Shown: positions 42,547 through 51,256 of the stretch, one piece after another
Position numbering within the stretch: position 1 is the first letter of the stretch
Layout of the letters: each line of letters opens with the position of its first letter
From: Azospirillum sp. TSH64
GTDB lineage: Bacteria > Pseudomonadota > Alphaproteobacteria > Azospirillales > Azospirillaceae
Direction of reading: 5' to 3'
Length of the DNA: 56,923 bases
NCBI RefSeq assembly: GCF_003116035.1
Contig: NZ_LGQW01000015.1
Span: 1,168,730-1,225,652, forward strand
The notes under the pieces: generated by a model
The model's database searches: none
The model's input: the letters and a program-made list of their open reading frames with translations, nothing else
Told to the model about the DNA's origin: nothing
Program-made: the position numbers and the translations under genes

Positions 42547-43116
42547 ATGCGGTTTTTGCCGTCGGCGCAGTTCATCGAGCGGTCGCGAGTGGCCGACGAG
42601 TTCGTCGCGCTCGCGGCAGCGCTGGCCAACTGCCTGTTGGATGCCAAGGGCCTGGGCGGCCTGCCGCCGTGCAGCGTCAGCTACTTCATTGAGGAGCTTC
42701 ATCGGCCGGGTGCTGCGATCGGTCTGCACAGCAAGGGCACGGCCAACGTCCGGCTGAACTTGGCTTGGCTCGCTGCCTTGGCGCAGCGAGAGACTGACCC
42801 CGAGCGGGAAGTCGCCTTCGTCATCCTGCATGAATACGCCCATTTCGTCCTCGAACTTCTGGAAGCCCGGGAAGCCAGCCCCGGTGCGACGCGCCGACGT
42901 ATCGAAGCCGGACACGCTGATTTTCTGCGCAGGATGAACCACCTCGGGTGGCTCGCTGATCCGGTATCGCGCAAGCTCCTGTCCAACCACAATGCCATCG
43001 CCGAGGAATGGTACTGCGATGCCTTCGCCTACTGGGTCGCGGGTACCTTGCCGGAGCCACACGCTGATTTCTTCGACGAGCTTATGGCAGGGGTGCGCTC
43101 CCCTCCAGCCGGTTGA
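42547..43116 (+). CDS. ImmA/IrrE-like zinc metallopeptidase
   Basis: A 189-residue protein. I chose ATG 42547 because GGAG precedes it by 8 bp. The zinc motif HEYAH is at 95-99 in FVILHEYAHFV, and the downstream EEWYCDAFAYW (about 155-165) supplies the third ligand (Glu) plus the Asp and Ala residues of the ImmA/IrrE group. These peptidases cleave repressors of mobile elements or stress regulators. No partner repressor with a helix-turn-helix is adjacent. It lies 144 bp upstream of the His-Xaa-Ser operon on the same strand and might process the hxs product or be an unrelated mobile-element gene. Confidence 0.75.
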   Translation: MRFLPSAQFIERSRVADEFVALAAALANCLLDAKGLGGLPPCSVSYFIEELHRPGAAIGLHSKGTANVRLNLAWLAALAQRETDPEREVAFVILHEYAHFVLELLEAREASPGATRRRIEAGHADFLRRMNHLGWLADPVSRKLLSNHNAIAEEWYCDAFAYWVAGTLPEPHADFFDELMAGVRSPPAG

Positions 43117-43130
43117 AGGTTGAGTTCTGT

Positions 43131-43146
43131 GCATACTATGGTATGC
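43131..43146. promoter_or_regulatory. Palindrome upstream of hxsD
   Basis: GCATAC-TATG-GTATGC has perfect 6-bp arms around 4 bp. It lies in the 144-bp gap between the metallopeptidase gene and hxsD, about 115 bp before the hxsD start. This is the only regulatory-looking sequence at the head of the hxs operon; an operator is plausible. Confidence 0.4.
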
Positions 43147-43260
43147 TCGCATGAGTTACATGGACGCAGGCCATCTCTCAAAAATAGGTTGAAACTGGAT
43201 CTGTGCTTCGACAGGCTGGGCTACCTCTAATGGATAGTACGCCAGCTACGGTTCTCAGCC

Positions 43261-43620
43261 ATGCCAGCCTCCGCCGTCACCCAACCATCGGATGTCCCGC
43301 GAGGCGCGGCGTTCCCGTTCGATTTCACGCTCTCGGTCGACATGGCGATCTTCCCCAGGGAAGTCGTACTCCGCACCTGCTACGCCTTCACCGACAGGTG
43401 CCACTGCTGGCTCGAGTCAGAGGAGGGCGCACGCATCTTGGTCGGCTTCAGGCTTAAGGCCTCATCGGCTGACCCGGATGCCATCAGGGGCGAGTTCGGG
43501 AACGCGCTGATCGACTTCGGCCTGCGCGCCAGCATCGAGGAGAAGACACGAGCCGTCCGCGAAGCCATCGTCTCCGCTGCCCTGACCGAAGCCAGCGCAC
43601 CCGCGCCCGTGAAGCGGTAG
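43261..43620 (+). CDS. hxsD: His-Xaa-Ser system protein HxsD
   Basis: A 119-residue protein matching the HxsD family that accompanies the His-Xaa-Ser radical SAM pair. The core reads FTLSVDMAIFPREVVLRTCYAFTDRCHCWLE in outline (residues about 22-53), ending with a helical FGNALIDFGLRASIEEKTRAVREAIV. It is a small cytosolic protein, in size and position comparable to the peptide-binding (RRE-like) helpers of radical SAM peptide systems, but its biochemical role is not established. It is first in the operon hxsD-hxsB-hxsC-hxsA; hxsB begins 9 bp after its stop. Confidence 0.85.
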   Translation: MPASAVTQPSDVPRGAAFPFDFTLSVDMAIFPREVVLRTCYAFTDRCHCWLESEEGARILVGFRLKASSADPDAIRGEFGNALIDFGLRASIEEKTRAVREAIVSAALTEASAPAPVKR

Positions 43621-43629
43621 GGGGCAGGG

Positions 43630-45138
43630 TTGGCAGGGCGACTCCCCTTTGCACCACTGGCTGACTTTCGTCCGAAGGAACCGGGCTACCAACTGATGCC
43701 TTTTCGGTTCACGCGCATCCCTGGCGTCGACGGAAAGGTGCTGGTTACGTCCGAGGTCGGCGAGTTCGAGTTCCTGGACGAGACCGACTTCAGAGGCTTC
43801 GCGGCCGGGACGCTGAGTCCGGCCACCGATGCCTACGCGGATCTTCAGGGGAAGCATTTCCTGGTCGAGGGCGATCCCTCGACCACCCTCAGGATGGTCG
43901 CTGCGAAGTACCGAACCCGGAAGTCCTTCCTGAAGGGTGGACCAGCCCTTCACGTGTTCGTGGTGACGCTCCGGTGCGACCACAGCTGCCGATATTGCCA
44001 GGTCTCCAGGCAGACGGCCGACCAGGCACGATTCGACATGTCGGTCGAGACGGCAGCCGCGGCCATCGACCTGATGTTCCAGACGCCGTCGCCGTCCCTG
44101 ACGGTCGAGTTCCAGGGTGGCGAACCCCTTCTTGCGTTCGCGCGCATCCAGCAGATCGTGGAAGCGATTGAGGAACGCAATCGGGTCGAGGGTCGCGCCA
44201 TCACCTTCTCGATGACGTCGACCCTGCATCAGGCCGACGGCGAGGTGCTGGAGTTCCTCCGCCGCCACGATTTCCAGCTTTCCACCTCGCTGGACGGTCC
44301 CGAGACCTTGCACGATGCCAACCGGCCCCGGCCCGGCCGAGAGTCCCATCGGCGCACTCTGGAGGGTATCGGCCGCGTCCGGGAGGCTCTGGGCGAGCGC
44401 AGCCTCACGGCCCTGACGACGCTCACCCGTGAGAGCCTGAAGCACCCAGAGGCCATCGTAGATGAATATGTCCGCCTTGGGTTCCCTTCCATCTTCCTGC
44501 GGCCTCTCAGCCCGTTCGGTTTCGCCGCCAAGGCGGCACAGCGGATCGGCTACGGGATGGAGGAGTTCCTGCCCTTCTACGAACGGGCGCTGGCCTACAT
44601 CCTCGAGCTCAACCGCAAGGGCGTTGCGATCCAGGAGGCGTACACGGGCTTCCTCCTCAGCCATATCCTGACGCCGTTTCCGACCGGCTACGTCGACCTA
44701 CGGTCGCCGACCGGCGCCGGTCTGGGCGCCCGGGTCTACAATTACGACGGCGACGTCTACGCCTCCGATGAAGGTCGGATGCTGGCGGAGATGGGCGACC
44801 ATAGCCTGCGGCTCGGCACCGTCCACGACAGCCATGCCGACCTCATGAACTCCGAGGGCATGCAGCTGCTGCTCGCCACCGGCGTCGCTGAGGCGCTGCC
44901 CGGCTGCTCCGATTGCGCCTTTCTGCCTTACTGCGGCGCTGACCCGGTCTTCAACTTGGCGCGCGAGGGCGACCCCGTCGGCCATCGGCCAACGAACGCC
45001 CATTGTGTCAAGCACACCGGCCTGTTCCGGATCCTGTTCCGCTACCTAGCCGAGGCCGACCCGCACGTCGTGAGGACCTTCACGTCCTGGGTGACCCAGC
45101 GGCCGGTTCGGCGCCTGCCGGACGCGGAGGCCGCCTGA
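43630..45138 (+). CDS. hxsB: His-Xaa-Ser system radical SAM maturase HxsB
   Basis: A 502-residue radical SAM protein. The iron-sulfur motif RCDHSCRYC has C116, C120 and C123 (CX3CX2C), which bind the SAM-cleaving 4Fe-4S cluster. The GGEPL motif (FQGGEPLLA, about 163-171) contacts SAM. The C-terminus carries extra cysteines (CSDCAFLPYCGADPV at about 422-436 and HC near 457), a SPASM-like auxiliary cluster region used by peptide-modifying enzymes. It should act on the H-X-S repeats of HxsA. The start is the TTG at 43630 with a purine-rich GGGGGC upstream. Its stop overlaps the hxsC start (TGATG). Confidence 0.92.
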   Translation: MAGRLPFAPLADFRPKEPGYQLMPFRFTRIPGVDGKVLVTSEVGEFEFLDETDFRGFAAGTLSPATDAYADLQGKHFLVEGDPSTTLRMVAAKYRTRKSFLKGGPALHVFVVTLRCDHSCRYCQVSRQTADQARFDMSVETAAAAIDLMFQTPSPSLTVEFQGGEPLLAFARIQQIVEAIEERNRVEGRAITFSMTSTLHQADGEVLEFLRRHDFQLSTSLDGPETLHDANRPRPGRESHRRTLEGIGRVREALGERSLTALTTLTRESLKHPEAIVDEYVRLGFPSIFLRPLSPFGFAAKAAQRIGYGMEEFLPFYERALAYILELNRKGVAIQEAYTGFLLSHILTPFPTGYVDLRSPTGAGLGARVYNYDGDVYASDEGRMLAEMGDHSLRLGTVHDSHADLMNSEGMQLLLATGVAEALPGCSDCAFLPYCGADPVFNLAREGDPVGHRPTNAHCVKHTGLFRILFRYLAEADPHVVRTFTSWVTQRPVRRLPDAEAA

Positions 45139-46325
45139 TGCTTCCCCTTCACACACGGGCGGTGATCTCGGGTGCCCTGTCCCGGCAATTGCTGAAGGTC
45201 CTGGACCTCGCTGAGGCGTTGCGGGGAGACGTGCCTCATGAGCAGGTCGCCGTGCACCTGGATGACGGCATCGACGTTGACACCGGCGTCCTGCGCGACT
45301 TGCGCTTCGCCGCTGTGATGCGGCCGGGTGCCACCGACAGGCGCCCAGACGACGTCCTGCCGGTCATCTGCGGGCTGAGCAACACCGACGTCGTGAATCC
45401 CGGCGACGTCATCCGGGTGCGGCAGGACAGCGGGCAGCTGAGCGTGCTCTACCGGCGCGGGGCGAACGCGAATTCCCTGTTCCTGACCGTGCAGTGCAAC
45501 AGCCGCTGCCTGATGTGCAGCCAGCCGCCGCGCGATGAGGACGACCTCTGGCGGGTCAGAGAACTCTTGGACCTCATCCCGCTCATCGACCGGGATCTGC
45601 CGCAGCTGGGTTTCACCGGTGGCGAGCCGACGCTGCTCGGCCCGCTGCTGCCGGAGCTCATCCGCAGCTGTAAGGCGGCGCTGCCGTGGACCGGCCTGCA
45701 CATCCTGACCAACGGGCGCAACTTCGCCGACCCTGCCGTCGCCGACAGCGTCCATGATGCAGCCGGGTTCGCAACCTGGGCCATTCCGCTTTACGCTGAT
45801 GTGCCGTCTCGCCATGACCATGTCGTCCAGGCTGCGGGCGCCTTCGACGCGACTGTCAACGGCATCTACAATCTGGCTGAACGCGGACACGCGATCGAGA
45901 TCCGCTTCGTCGTGCATGCGCAGACCCTACCGCGCATGCAGCACTTCGCGGAGTTCATCTGGCGGAACATGCCGTTCGTCAGCCACGTCGCCTTCATGGG
46001 ACTGGAGCCGATGGGCTTTGCCAAGGTGAACCGGGACCTGCTGTGGGTCGATCCGGTGGACTATGGCCCAGCGCTGGCCGAGGCGGCTTGGCACCTCCAG
46101 GACCGCGGCATCACGACGTCGATTTACAACGTCCCGCTCTGCGTCCTGCCCAAGGCCGCTTGGCCGCTGGCGCGTCAGAGCATCTCCGATTGGAAGAACG
46201 TCTACGACCCGGCTTGCGAGGGGTGCTCGATGCGGCCGCGCTGCTGCGGGTTCTTCGCGTCCCACGGCCCGGCATGGCGAAGCCGGGGCATCAGGGCATT
46301 CAGGTTCGATGAGGCAGCGGAATGA
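45138..46325 (+). CDS. hxsC: His-Xaa-Ser system radical SAM maturase HxsC
   Basis: A 395-residue radical SAM protein starting at ATG 45138; a longer frame from 45003 overlaps hxsB and is not needed. The cluster motif QCNSRCLMC gives C120, C124 and C127. GFTGGEPTLL is the SAM-binding GGE loop. The C-terminal CEGCSMRPRCCGFF has the cysteines for an auxiliary cluster. Together with HxsB it forms the two-enzyme maturase of this system; the chemistry is unknown but peptide cross-linking or epimerisation is expected by analogy with other radical SAM maturases. It is coupled to hxsB (TGATG) and hxsA (ATGA). Confidence 0.92.
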   Translation: MLPLHTRAVISGALSRQLLKVLDLAEALRGDVPHEQVAVHLDDGIDVDTGVLRDLRFAAVMRPGATDRRPDDVLPVICGLSNTDVVNPGDVIRVRQDSGQLSVLYRRGANANSLFLTVQCNSRCLMCSQPPRDEDDLWRVRELLDLIPLIDRDLPQLGFTGGEPTLLGPLLPELIRSCKAALPWTGLHILTNGRNFADPAVADSVHDAAGFATWAIPLYADVPSRHDHVVQAAGAFDATVNGIYNLAERGHAIEIRFVVHAQTLPRMQHFAEFIWRNMPFVSHVAFMGLEPMGFAKVNRDLLWVDPVDYGPALAEAAWHLQDRGITTSIYNVPLCVLPKAAWPLARQSISDWKNVYDPACEGCSMRPRCCGFFASHGPAWRSRGIRAFRFDEAAE

Positions 46326-46987
46326 AGAAGAACTGGACCGACTACCTGAAGCAGGTGCTGGGTTGGACGGCGCCGACGGCGGCCACCCTGTCGAGCATCT
46401 GGTCGCCCGTGCAGGCGGGGCCGCTGCCGGTCCTATTGCCCGAGGCGCACCCGTCGAACACCCGGCTTCAGCCGCTGACGTTCGTGATGCCGAACCGGAT
46501 GGAAGGCCCGGAGATCTACATCGGTCATCGCAGCCATTCCAGCCACCGGAGCCATAGCAGCCATCGGTCGCATTATTCGAGCGCTGGCGGTTACACGTCG
46601 CCGTCCTATTCGGCGCCAGTCTATTCACCTCCCCCTCCGCCACCCCCGGCACCGGTCTACAACGCGCCCTCGATGGTGACGACACCGTCCTGGTCCAGCC
46701 CGTCGAAGACGACGACCGCTCCTTACCAGCCGCCTGCACCGGCGTCCGGTTCGGCTTCTTCAGGAACCACAGCAGCGCCTCGAGCAAGCCAGCAGGACGC
46801 CATCGCGATGACGATGCGGGTCCAAGTCGAACTCATGAGGCTCGGCTACTACAAGGGCAAAATTGATGGGAAAATGGGACCGGGGACCAAGGAGGCGTTG
46901 CGAGCATTCCAGCGGGCTGAGGGGCTTGTAGTCACAGGGATGATGGATAATGCGACGTTGGCAAGGTTGGGGTTTGTCGGAAAGTAA
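46322..46987 (+). CDS. hxsA: His-Xaa-Ser repeat protein HxsA, the substrate of the system
   Basis: A 221-residue protein. Residues 69-86 are six uninterrupted H-X-S triplets (HRS HSS HRS HSS HRS HYS), the modification target that names the system. A Pro/Ser/Thr-rich linker follows (about 90-155). The C-terminus (about 158-221) is a peptidoglycan-binding domain type 1: LMRLGYYKGKIDGKMGPGT, then ALRAFQRAEGLVVTG. The N-terminus is a short amphipathic or signal-like segment (YLKQVLGWTAPTAATLSSIW), so export to the cell wall is likely. This would place a modified His/Ser peptide on the envelope. The stop is 60 bp before a strongly AT-rich gene. Confidence 0.9.
   Translation: MKKNWTDYLKQVLGWTAPTAATLSSIWSPVQAGPLPVLLPEAHPSNTRLQPLTFVMPNRMEGPEIYIGHRSHSSHRSHSSHRSHYSSAGGYTSPSYSAPVYSPPPPPPPAPVYNAPSMVTTPSWSSPSKTTTAPYQPPAPASGSASSGTTAAPRASQQDAIAMTMRVQVELMRLGYYKGKIDGKMGPGTKEALRAFQRAEGLVVTGMMDNATLARLGFVGK
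46526..46579 (+). repeat. Six tandem codon triplets encoding the H-X-S array
   Basis: 54 bp within hxsA built of CAY-NNN-(AGC/TCC/TCG) units. Codons vary between units (three serine codons, both histidine codons), so the array has been kept by selection on the protein and not created by a recent DNA slippage. Confidence 0.85.
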
Positions 46988-47047
46988 ATATCCCTCAGAG
47001 GGATTCGAATCTAGCAAATATCGCAATCATGTTGGGAATTGAAAGCA

Positions 47048-47632
47048 ATGTCCGATAACTATGTAACTATTTGGGGATTTTCAAATCCGACCTTTAATGC
47101 TCCACCTATAAGAGCTATCAAAGAGCAGTGGTCAAATATTAAAAATGACAATATAGTCAATATAATGTGTTCTGAAGAACAATATCTGGAATTTCAGAAA
47201 TTTATTATAAGTAATTTAGTGACGGCAAGCGGGAAATTACCTATTTCTGAAAAAAATGTTTCGAAACCGGTTGGTTTTAGTATTCGTGCTGGTATGGTTA
47301 AGAGTATGATACTGACTGCTGCCACTATAATAGAGGCTGGACTAAGATACCACGCTCACGCTCGCGGGTATGTTTCAGAAAAGGAAAAATCTGTAACTCT
47401 TGGTAGACTTAGAGATATTTGGAAAAGCAAAGGATCAACAGATATTAGTCACCTTTATGATACTTTGGATGTATTGACGGATCGCAGAAACACAATACAC
47501 GCCTATAAAGCCGAAGAATTTAGATTAGGAAACGATTATGAAAGATACTGGAAAGGTATAGTAATTGAAGAAAATTTGATTTTCAACAAGGCGGAACTAA
47601 TGATTGCCGAAATAAAGAAAATAAAGTCATAG
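47048..47632 (+). CDS. HEPN-like protein (Rx4H), low GC (194 aa)
   Basis: A 194-residue AT-rich gene. The C-terminal half is helical and carries DRRNTIHAY: Arg146 and His151 form the Rx4H signature of HEPN RNases, on a helix following LYDTLDVLTD, as HEPN proteins have it. The preceding helix AAGMVKSMILTAATIIEAGLRY (about 81-101) would be the partner helix of the fold. HEPN toxins cut RNA in toxin-antitoxin and abortive infection systems. No MNT nucleotidyltransferase antitoxin is adjacent. The gene lies 60 bp after hxsA but differs sharply in base composition and is surely of separate origin. Confidence 0.65.
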   Translation: MSDNYVTIWGFSNPTFNAPPIRAIKEQWSNIKNDNIVNIMCSEEQYLEFQKFIISNLVTASGKLPISEKNVSKPVGFSIRAGMVKSMILTAATIIEAGLRYHAHARGYVSEKEKSVTLGRLRDIWKSKGSTDISHLYDTLDVLTDRRNTIHAYKAEEFRLGNDYERYWKGIVIEENLIFNKAELMIAEIKKIKS

Positions 47633-47833
47633 GACGTGGATGAATGTTATTAATGTACATAATCGAAAATTTGTAGAAGCGTATAAAAATGATAATAATA
47701 ACTTCTTCTAGAAAAGGCATATAACCGTATAATATTTATCATGATCTTCGAATATTAAATGTGATAGTCCGGTACATTTTACAAACATGGTTGAGTTGAG
47801 CTTTGTTTTGTCTAATGGAGAAGGAAACTAGAA

Positions 47834-48709
47834 ATGCCGAAGCTACCTAGTAAACTGCCTTTTGGAACTTCCCTGGCTAGGCAGGTCGCAAAACAGAACT
47901 TGACTAGGTTTAACAATATTTTCTGGGTTTCAGAGAGATCGAGGAGACATATCCGATCCGGGTTTTCGTCAATACACTTTCCTTCTCCAGGGCCAGGCGT
48001 CCATGGGGTGTTTGCTTCATCCGCTGATTGGGAGAGCGCTGCCGATGAGTTTCGTGACTGGACTCGACAGCATGTTTTATTATCTGCCGCATCGTTGCTG
48101 GAAGTTTACCTAAAGTCAATTTCAACAACCGCTTTGCAAGCAAAGCCGGAATTAACTGATCGCTCGTTGACCAATGTCGACGGTTATCGGTTCGTTCTTA
48201 AGAAGGCAAAACCACCATCGAATTGGAAAAAGGCTCTCGACAGTCAAGTGAATGAATTTGTAACTGGTCTCTGGGCGGACCGGTTTCGTCAACTTGAGAT
48301 CGTATTTGGTAAGCTTCCAGAAAAGTTGAAGGTGCTAGAGCCCGCTTTGCAGAATATTCAAAACAAACGAAATCGTATCGCGCACCAGTTTGGTGTTGAT
48401 GCGCCACGGAATGCCCCTTGGGATAATATCTCTCATGTTTCGGTGGGAGCTAAAGATTGCGAGTCTGCAATAAAGACGGTGTCGGAATTTATTTCTGAAG
48501 CAGATACTAATGTTTTTGGGCATATTGTCGGATCGCATGAGGTTCTTGCTATTTATCATCACTGGGCACAGAAAGAGCCAAATATTAACCAGTACAAGGT
48601 ATCTGGTTCCTGTGCAGCAAAATTTTGTGACTATGTTGGTCAATTGAGCGGTAGAGGAATAGGGAAAGATTATGTCCAGGAGGTTATAGAATATTATGAA
48701 AGCTTGTAA
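47834..48709 (+). CDS. HEPN-like protein (Rx4H), 291 aa
   Basis: GAGAAGGA precedes the ATG. The C-terminal region reads ALQNIQNKRNRIAHQFG, with Arg179 and His184 as an Rx4H motif on a helix; the fold before it is helical (WTRQHVLLSAASLLEVYLKSI, about 77-97, resembles the first HEPN helix). After the motif a third helical block follows. The gene is of moderately low GC, on the same strand as the HEPN-like gene 201 bp upstream. The pair could be one defence locus or two independent arrivals. No known defence family is recognised, so the HEPN call rests on the motif and helix pattern. Confidence 0.6.
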   Translation: MPKLPSKLPFGTSLARQVAKQNLTRFNNIFWVSERSRRHIRSGFSSIHFPSPGPGVHGVFASSADWESAADEFRDWTRQHVLLSAASLLEVYLKSISTTALQAKPELTDRSLTNVDGYRFVLKKAKPPSNWKKALDSQVNEFVTGLWADRFRQLEIVFGKLPEKLKVLEPALQNIQNKRNRIAHQFGVDAPRNAPWDNISHVSVGAKDCESAIKTVSEFISEADTNVFGHIVGSHEVLAIYHHWAQKEPNINQYKVSGSCAAKFCDYVGQLSGRGIGKDYVQEVIEYYESL

Positions 48710-48905
48710 AAAATCAATTATAAATTCTCTATGAGGTGGTATTTCTTTGGCTGTAATTCATGAATTCAAATGCTTGTTGTAATAATATATACTGGTGCTC
48801 CCGTCAGGAAAACTAGAGCGGATTGGTTAGCATTCAAATCGGGGGATTTCCAGGGTCGCGCAGTTGTGATTCAAGTTTCGAACTGGTTGGAGGAGGCCAG
48901 TCCGG

Positions 48906-49797
48906 ATGCCGAAAGCACTGTGGGTCGATCTTCGTCGGTGTCTGGTGGAGGCGGTTGCCGCTGGAGCCTCTTGCCGGGCGGCAGCGGCGCTCTTCGAAGT
49001 CGGAGTTTCCTCGGCGATCCGCTGGATGATGCGTGCGCGAACACTCGGTGACCTGACCCCGGACAAGCGCAGCGGCAATGTCCGCTCGCATCGGATCGAC
49101 GGGTACCGAGACCTCATTCTGGGCTGGATCGAAGATAAGAGTGTCTATCAAAACCCCGGTCTGACGCGCTGAAGGCATTGATTTTCTTCAACATCAGACC
49201 GGTTGTGATGTGCACTCTAAGGTTGTGATGTGCACTCTAAGTCCGACCTGACTTTGGTGGAGGTTGCCGCGAGTCTAGACGAGGCTGTGCAGTATCGGCC
49301 ACTGCCCAGTGTCATGTGCCGGTTCTTCCAGCGTCACGGCGTGACGCGGTAAAAAGACGGCGCACGCTGCCGAACAGGAGCGAGCGGACAAAGCTACCAG
49401 CCCAAAGCTTGGCTCGATGCCCGCGGCCGGATCTCGGCTGTTGAGCGTCACCGCCCCGATGACGCTCGACGCTATGGGCGGTGCGGCCTTCCTCGCTTAC
49501 ATCGAGCGCATTCTGGGGATGACGCTGAGTTACGGAGACGTCGTTGTCATGGACAACTTGCCCGCCCACAAGATTCCGGCCGTGTGGGCGGCAACCGAGC
49601 GGACAGGCGCCGTCGTGAAGCTCCTGCCACCCTATAGCCCTGACTTTAACCCGCTTTCTCCAAGATCAATATGCACCTCAGGAAAGCGGCCGCAAGGTCC
49701 CTCCCGAAACTGTGGGATGCCATCCGAGATGCTATCAACAGCGTGGCCCCAGGCGATAGTTGAGCTTTCTTCACCGCCGCCGGTTATGACTCAGAAT
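48906..49797 (+). pseudogene. IS630-family transposase remnant
   Basis: The first 88 codons (MPKALWVDLRRCLVEAVAAG, then SSAIRWMMRAR) are an IS630-type helix-turn-helix start. The frame then stops at 49170. Later pieces in other frames are recognisable: SDLTLVEVAASL (from 49242), VMDNLPAHK (from 49548) and LLPPYSPDFNP (from 49621), which is the second and third part of the DDE domain, and a tail like WDAIRDAINSVAPG. At least two frameshifts or deletions and stop codons separate them, and the first catalytic Asp region is missing. The element is dead. Confidence 0.8.
49156..49240. repeat. Inverted repeat and exact 20-bp tandem duplication inside the IS630 remnant
   Basis: CCGGTCTGA (49156-49164) and TCAGACCGG (49194-49202) are 9-bp inverted arms around 29 bp. 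Directly after, GGTTGTGATGTGCACTCTAA occurs twice in tandem (49201-49220 and 49221-49240), without mismatch. The block interrupts the transposase reading frame. It looks like a small inserted or excision-scar sequence. Confidence 0.7.
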
Positions 49798-49930
49798 AAT
49801 CGGAGTATGCACTAGAATTTACCGGCTCCGGCCCGTATTTTCCGCAAGGCATATCTTGCCGCTTAGCCAGCCTCTTTGCCGTCTTCAGTGCCATCACACA
49901 AACAATCGGTGCGTGGAGGGCGAGACTATA

Positions 49931-51010
49931 TTATATCGGGGTTTTCTCCCTCGGAGGGGATTTATCTTTAGACACAACAGCCAAGCTGAGGAGCATTGCT
50001 CTTTGATCGGCATTCAAGGCACACAAAGCCTTCGCAACAGCATCCCCGGTGCTTCGCGCTTGTTGTGGTCCTCGGATGGGCACATCCATTCCCTGGAAGG
50101 ACATAACCACATCATGTTCACTGTTCTGAAAATGAGGCTCTAAGGTATTGTCTGATTCTATATTAAACTGGATTGGTTTAACTGCGGACATGTTGACCAA
50201 ATCTACAGCAGATTCGAGGTGTGTTCCAATTAATGCGAGTAGTTGCTCTGCGTTGCTTACGATCTCGAGACGCTTTGCCACCTCGTTGTGATGGTAGCAG
50301 TCGTTTCGCGCTTCTCTGACCCTCTTGAACATGCCTTTGAAAACTGCTTCAGTCAAAGGGCTACCGTCGCTCAGAGTCGAGCGTAGTGACTTCGAAATGT
50401 CAGTCCAGTGCTCAAAAGTGAGCCTTTCTAGATCAGAAAGGGTTGACAATTGTAGAAGATGAATGCCACTTGAAGCCTTTTGGACTTTGCCTCTTTCAAA
50501 GTTTGGCCCGTCTATTCCTCTTAGAAGGGCGTTGATCGAATCATAGATTCCGAAGGAGACGGACCTGCCGTTGATCCCCTTGAACGCCGAATATCCTGCA
50601 AGGCCTTGGGCGGCCTCCAATACCCCGGACCACCAATTTCGTGTCTTATAATGATCTTCCATCCATGCTGCGACGTGACAACGATACCCCGATTCGAATT
50701 CGTGAAGCACCGGAAACAGTTGCGCCTGCTCGGCAACCTTGCGATGGTAGACACGGTCTAACCGCGCACCAATCTGCATCGGGTTTCCTTGTTTTTGCGC
50801 GCTCTTTATGGCACCGCGAAGCTCCTTGAGGGCGTTTCGGAGTAGATCAATGTTTGCCCGGGCGGCCAAACGGCGCACAGAGTGCCGCTCAGCCTTGCCG
50901 AGAGGCGCTTTCAGTTTAAGGGGCGCTCTCACTTCCTGCTCCAGGAGTTCATCAATAAAACGGTCCAGAGCGTCCATTTGGGGTACACCGATTGGTCTAG
51001 TCCCGCGCAT
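49931..51010 (-). CDS. HEPN-like protein (Rx4H), 359 aa
   Basis: An all-helical soluble protein, start at 51010 or 50977 (no strong ribosome binding site for either). The region FKRVREARNDCYHHNEVAKR contains Arg235 and His240 in Rx4H form, at the end of a helix as in HEPN RNases, preceded by FKGMFK and followed by LEIVSNAEQLLALIG. The first 130 residues are charged and helical (ALDRFIDELLEQEV, then IDLLRNALKELRGAI). No known family name. It is the third Rx4H protein within 4 kb, on the opposite strand from the other two and separated from them by the IS630 remnant. Confidence 0.6.
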   Translation of the reverse strand: MRGTRPIGVPQMDALDRFIDELLEQEVRAPLKLKAPLGKAERHSVRRLAARANIDLLRNALKELRGAIKSAQKQGNPMQIGARLDRVYHRKVAEQAQLFPVLHEFESGYRCHVAAWMEDHYKTRNWWSGVLEAAQGLAGYSAFKGINGRSVSFGIYDSINALLRGIDGPNFERGKVQKASSGIHLLQLSTLSDLERLTFEHWTDISKSLRSTLSDGSPLTEAVFKGMFKRVREARNDCYHHNEVAKRLEIVSNAEQLLALIGTHLESAVDLVNMSAVKPIQFNIESDNTLEPHFQNSEHDVVMSFQGMDVPIRGPQQARSTGDAVAKALCALNADQRAMLLSLAVVSKDKSPPREKTPI

Positions 51011-51188
51011 TATAAGGGGAGGCTGACAGCCTCGCTAGAGAAACATCCTTGACGATGGACGGTTTTCAGCATATGTTAGCTTCACTCCGCCGCGATGCTT
51101 CTTCAGTGGGCTGTGTCAGGGAAGGTAGGATCCAGAACTGGACGCGGTTGAGTCTAAACGATCTCCGAAGTGCCTGTGAAGGTACTTT

Positions 51189-51220
51189 CGCAAAAAGAGC
51201 CCGTATGGGCTCTTTTTGCG
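51189..51220. terminator. Perfect 14-bp hairpin, terminator-like
   Basis: CGCAAAAAGAGCCC pairs with GGGCTCTTTTTGCG around a GTAT tetraloop. T-runs occur in the stem on both strands, so it could stop transcription in either direction. It separates the HEPN-like gene at 51010 from the IS5-type remnant and may also have been brought in by the IS. Confidence 0.6.
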
Positions 51221-51256
51221 TTTGTAGCTTAGCAGTGTAGGTCGTGTTGGCAAAGT

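Noticed and set aside
43462..44664. 400-codon minus-strand open frame across hxsB
   Set aside because: It is the antisense shadow of a gene with intact radical SAM motifs and has no family-like sequence.
46526..46579. Recent microsatellite expansion in hxsA
   Set aside because: Serine and histidine codons differ between repeat units, so the array is maintained at the protein level.
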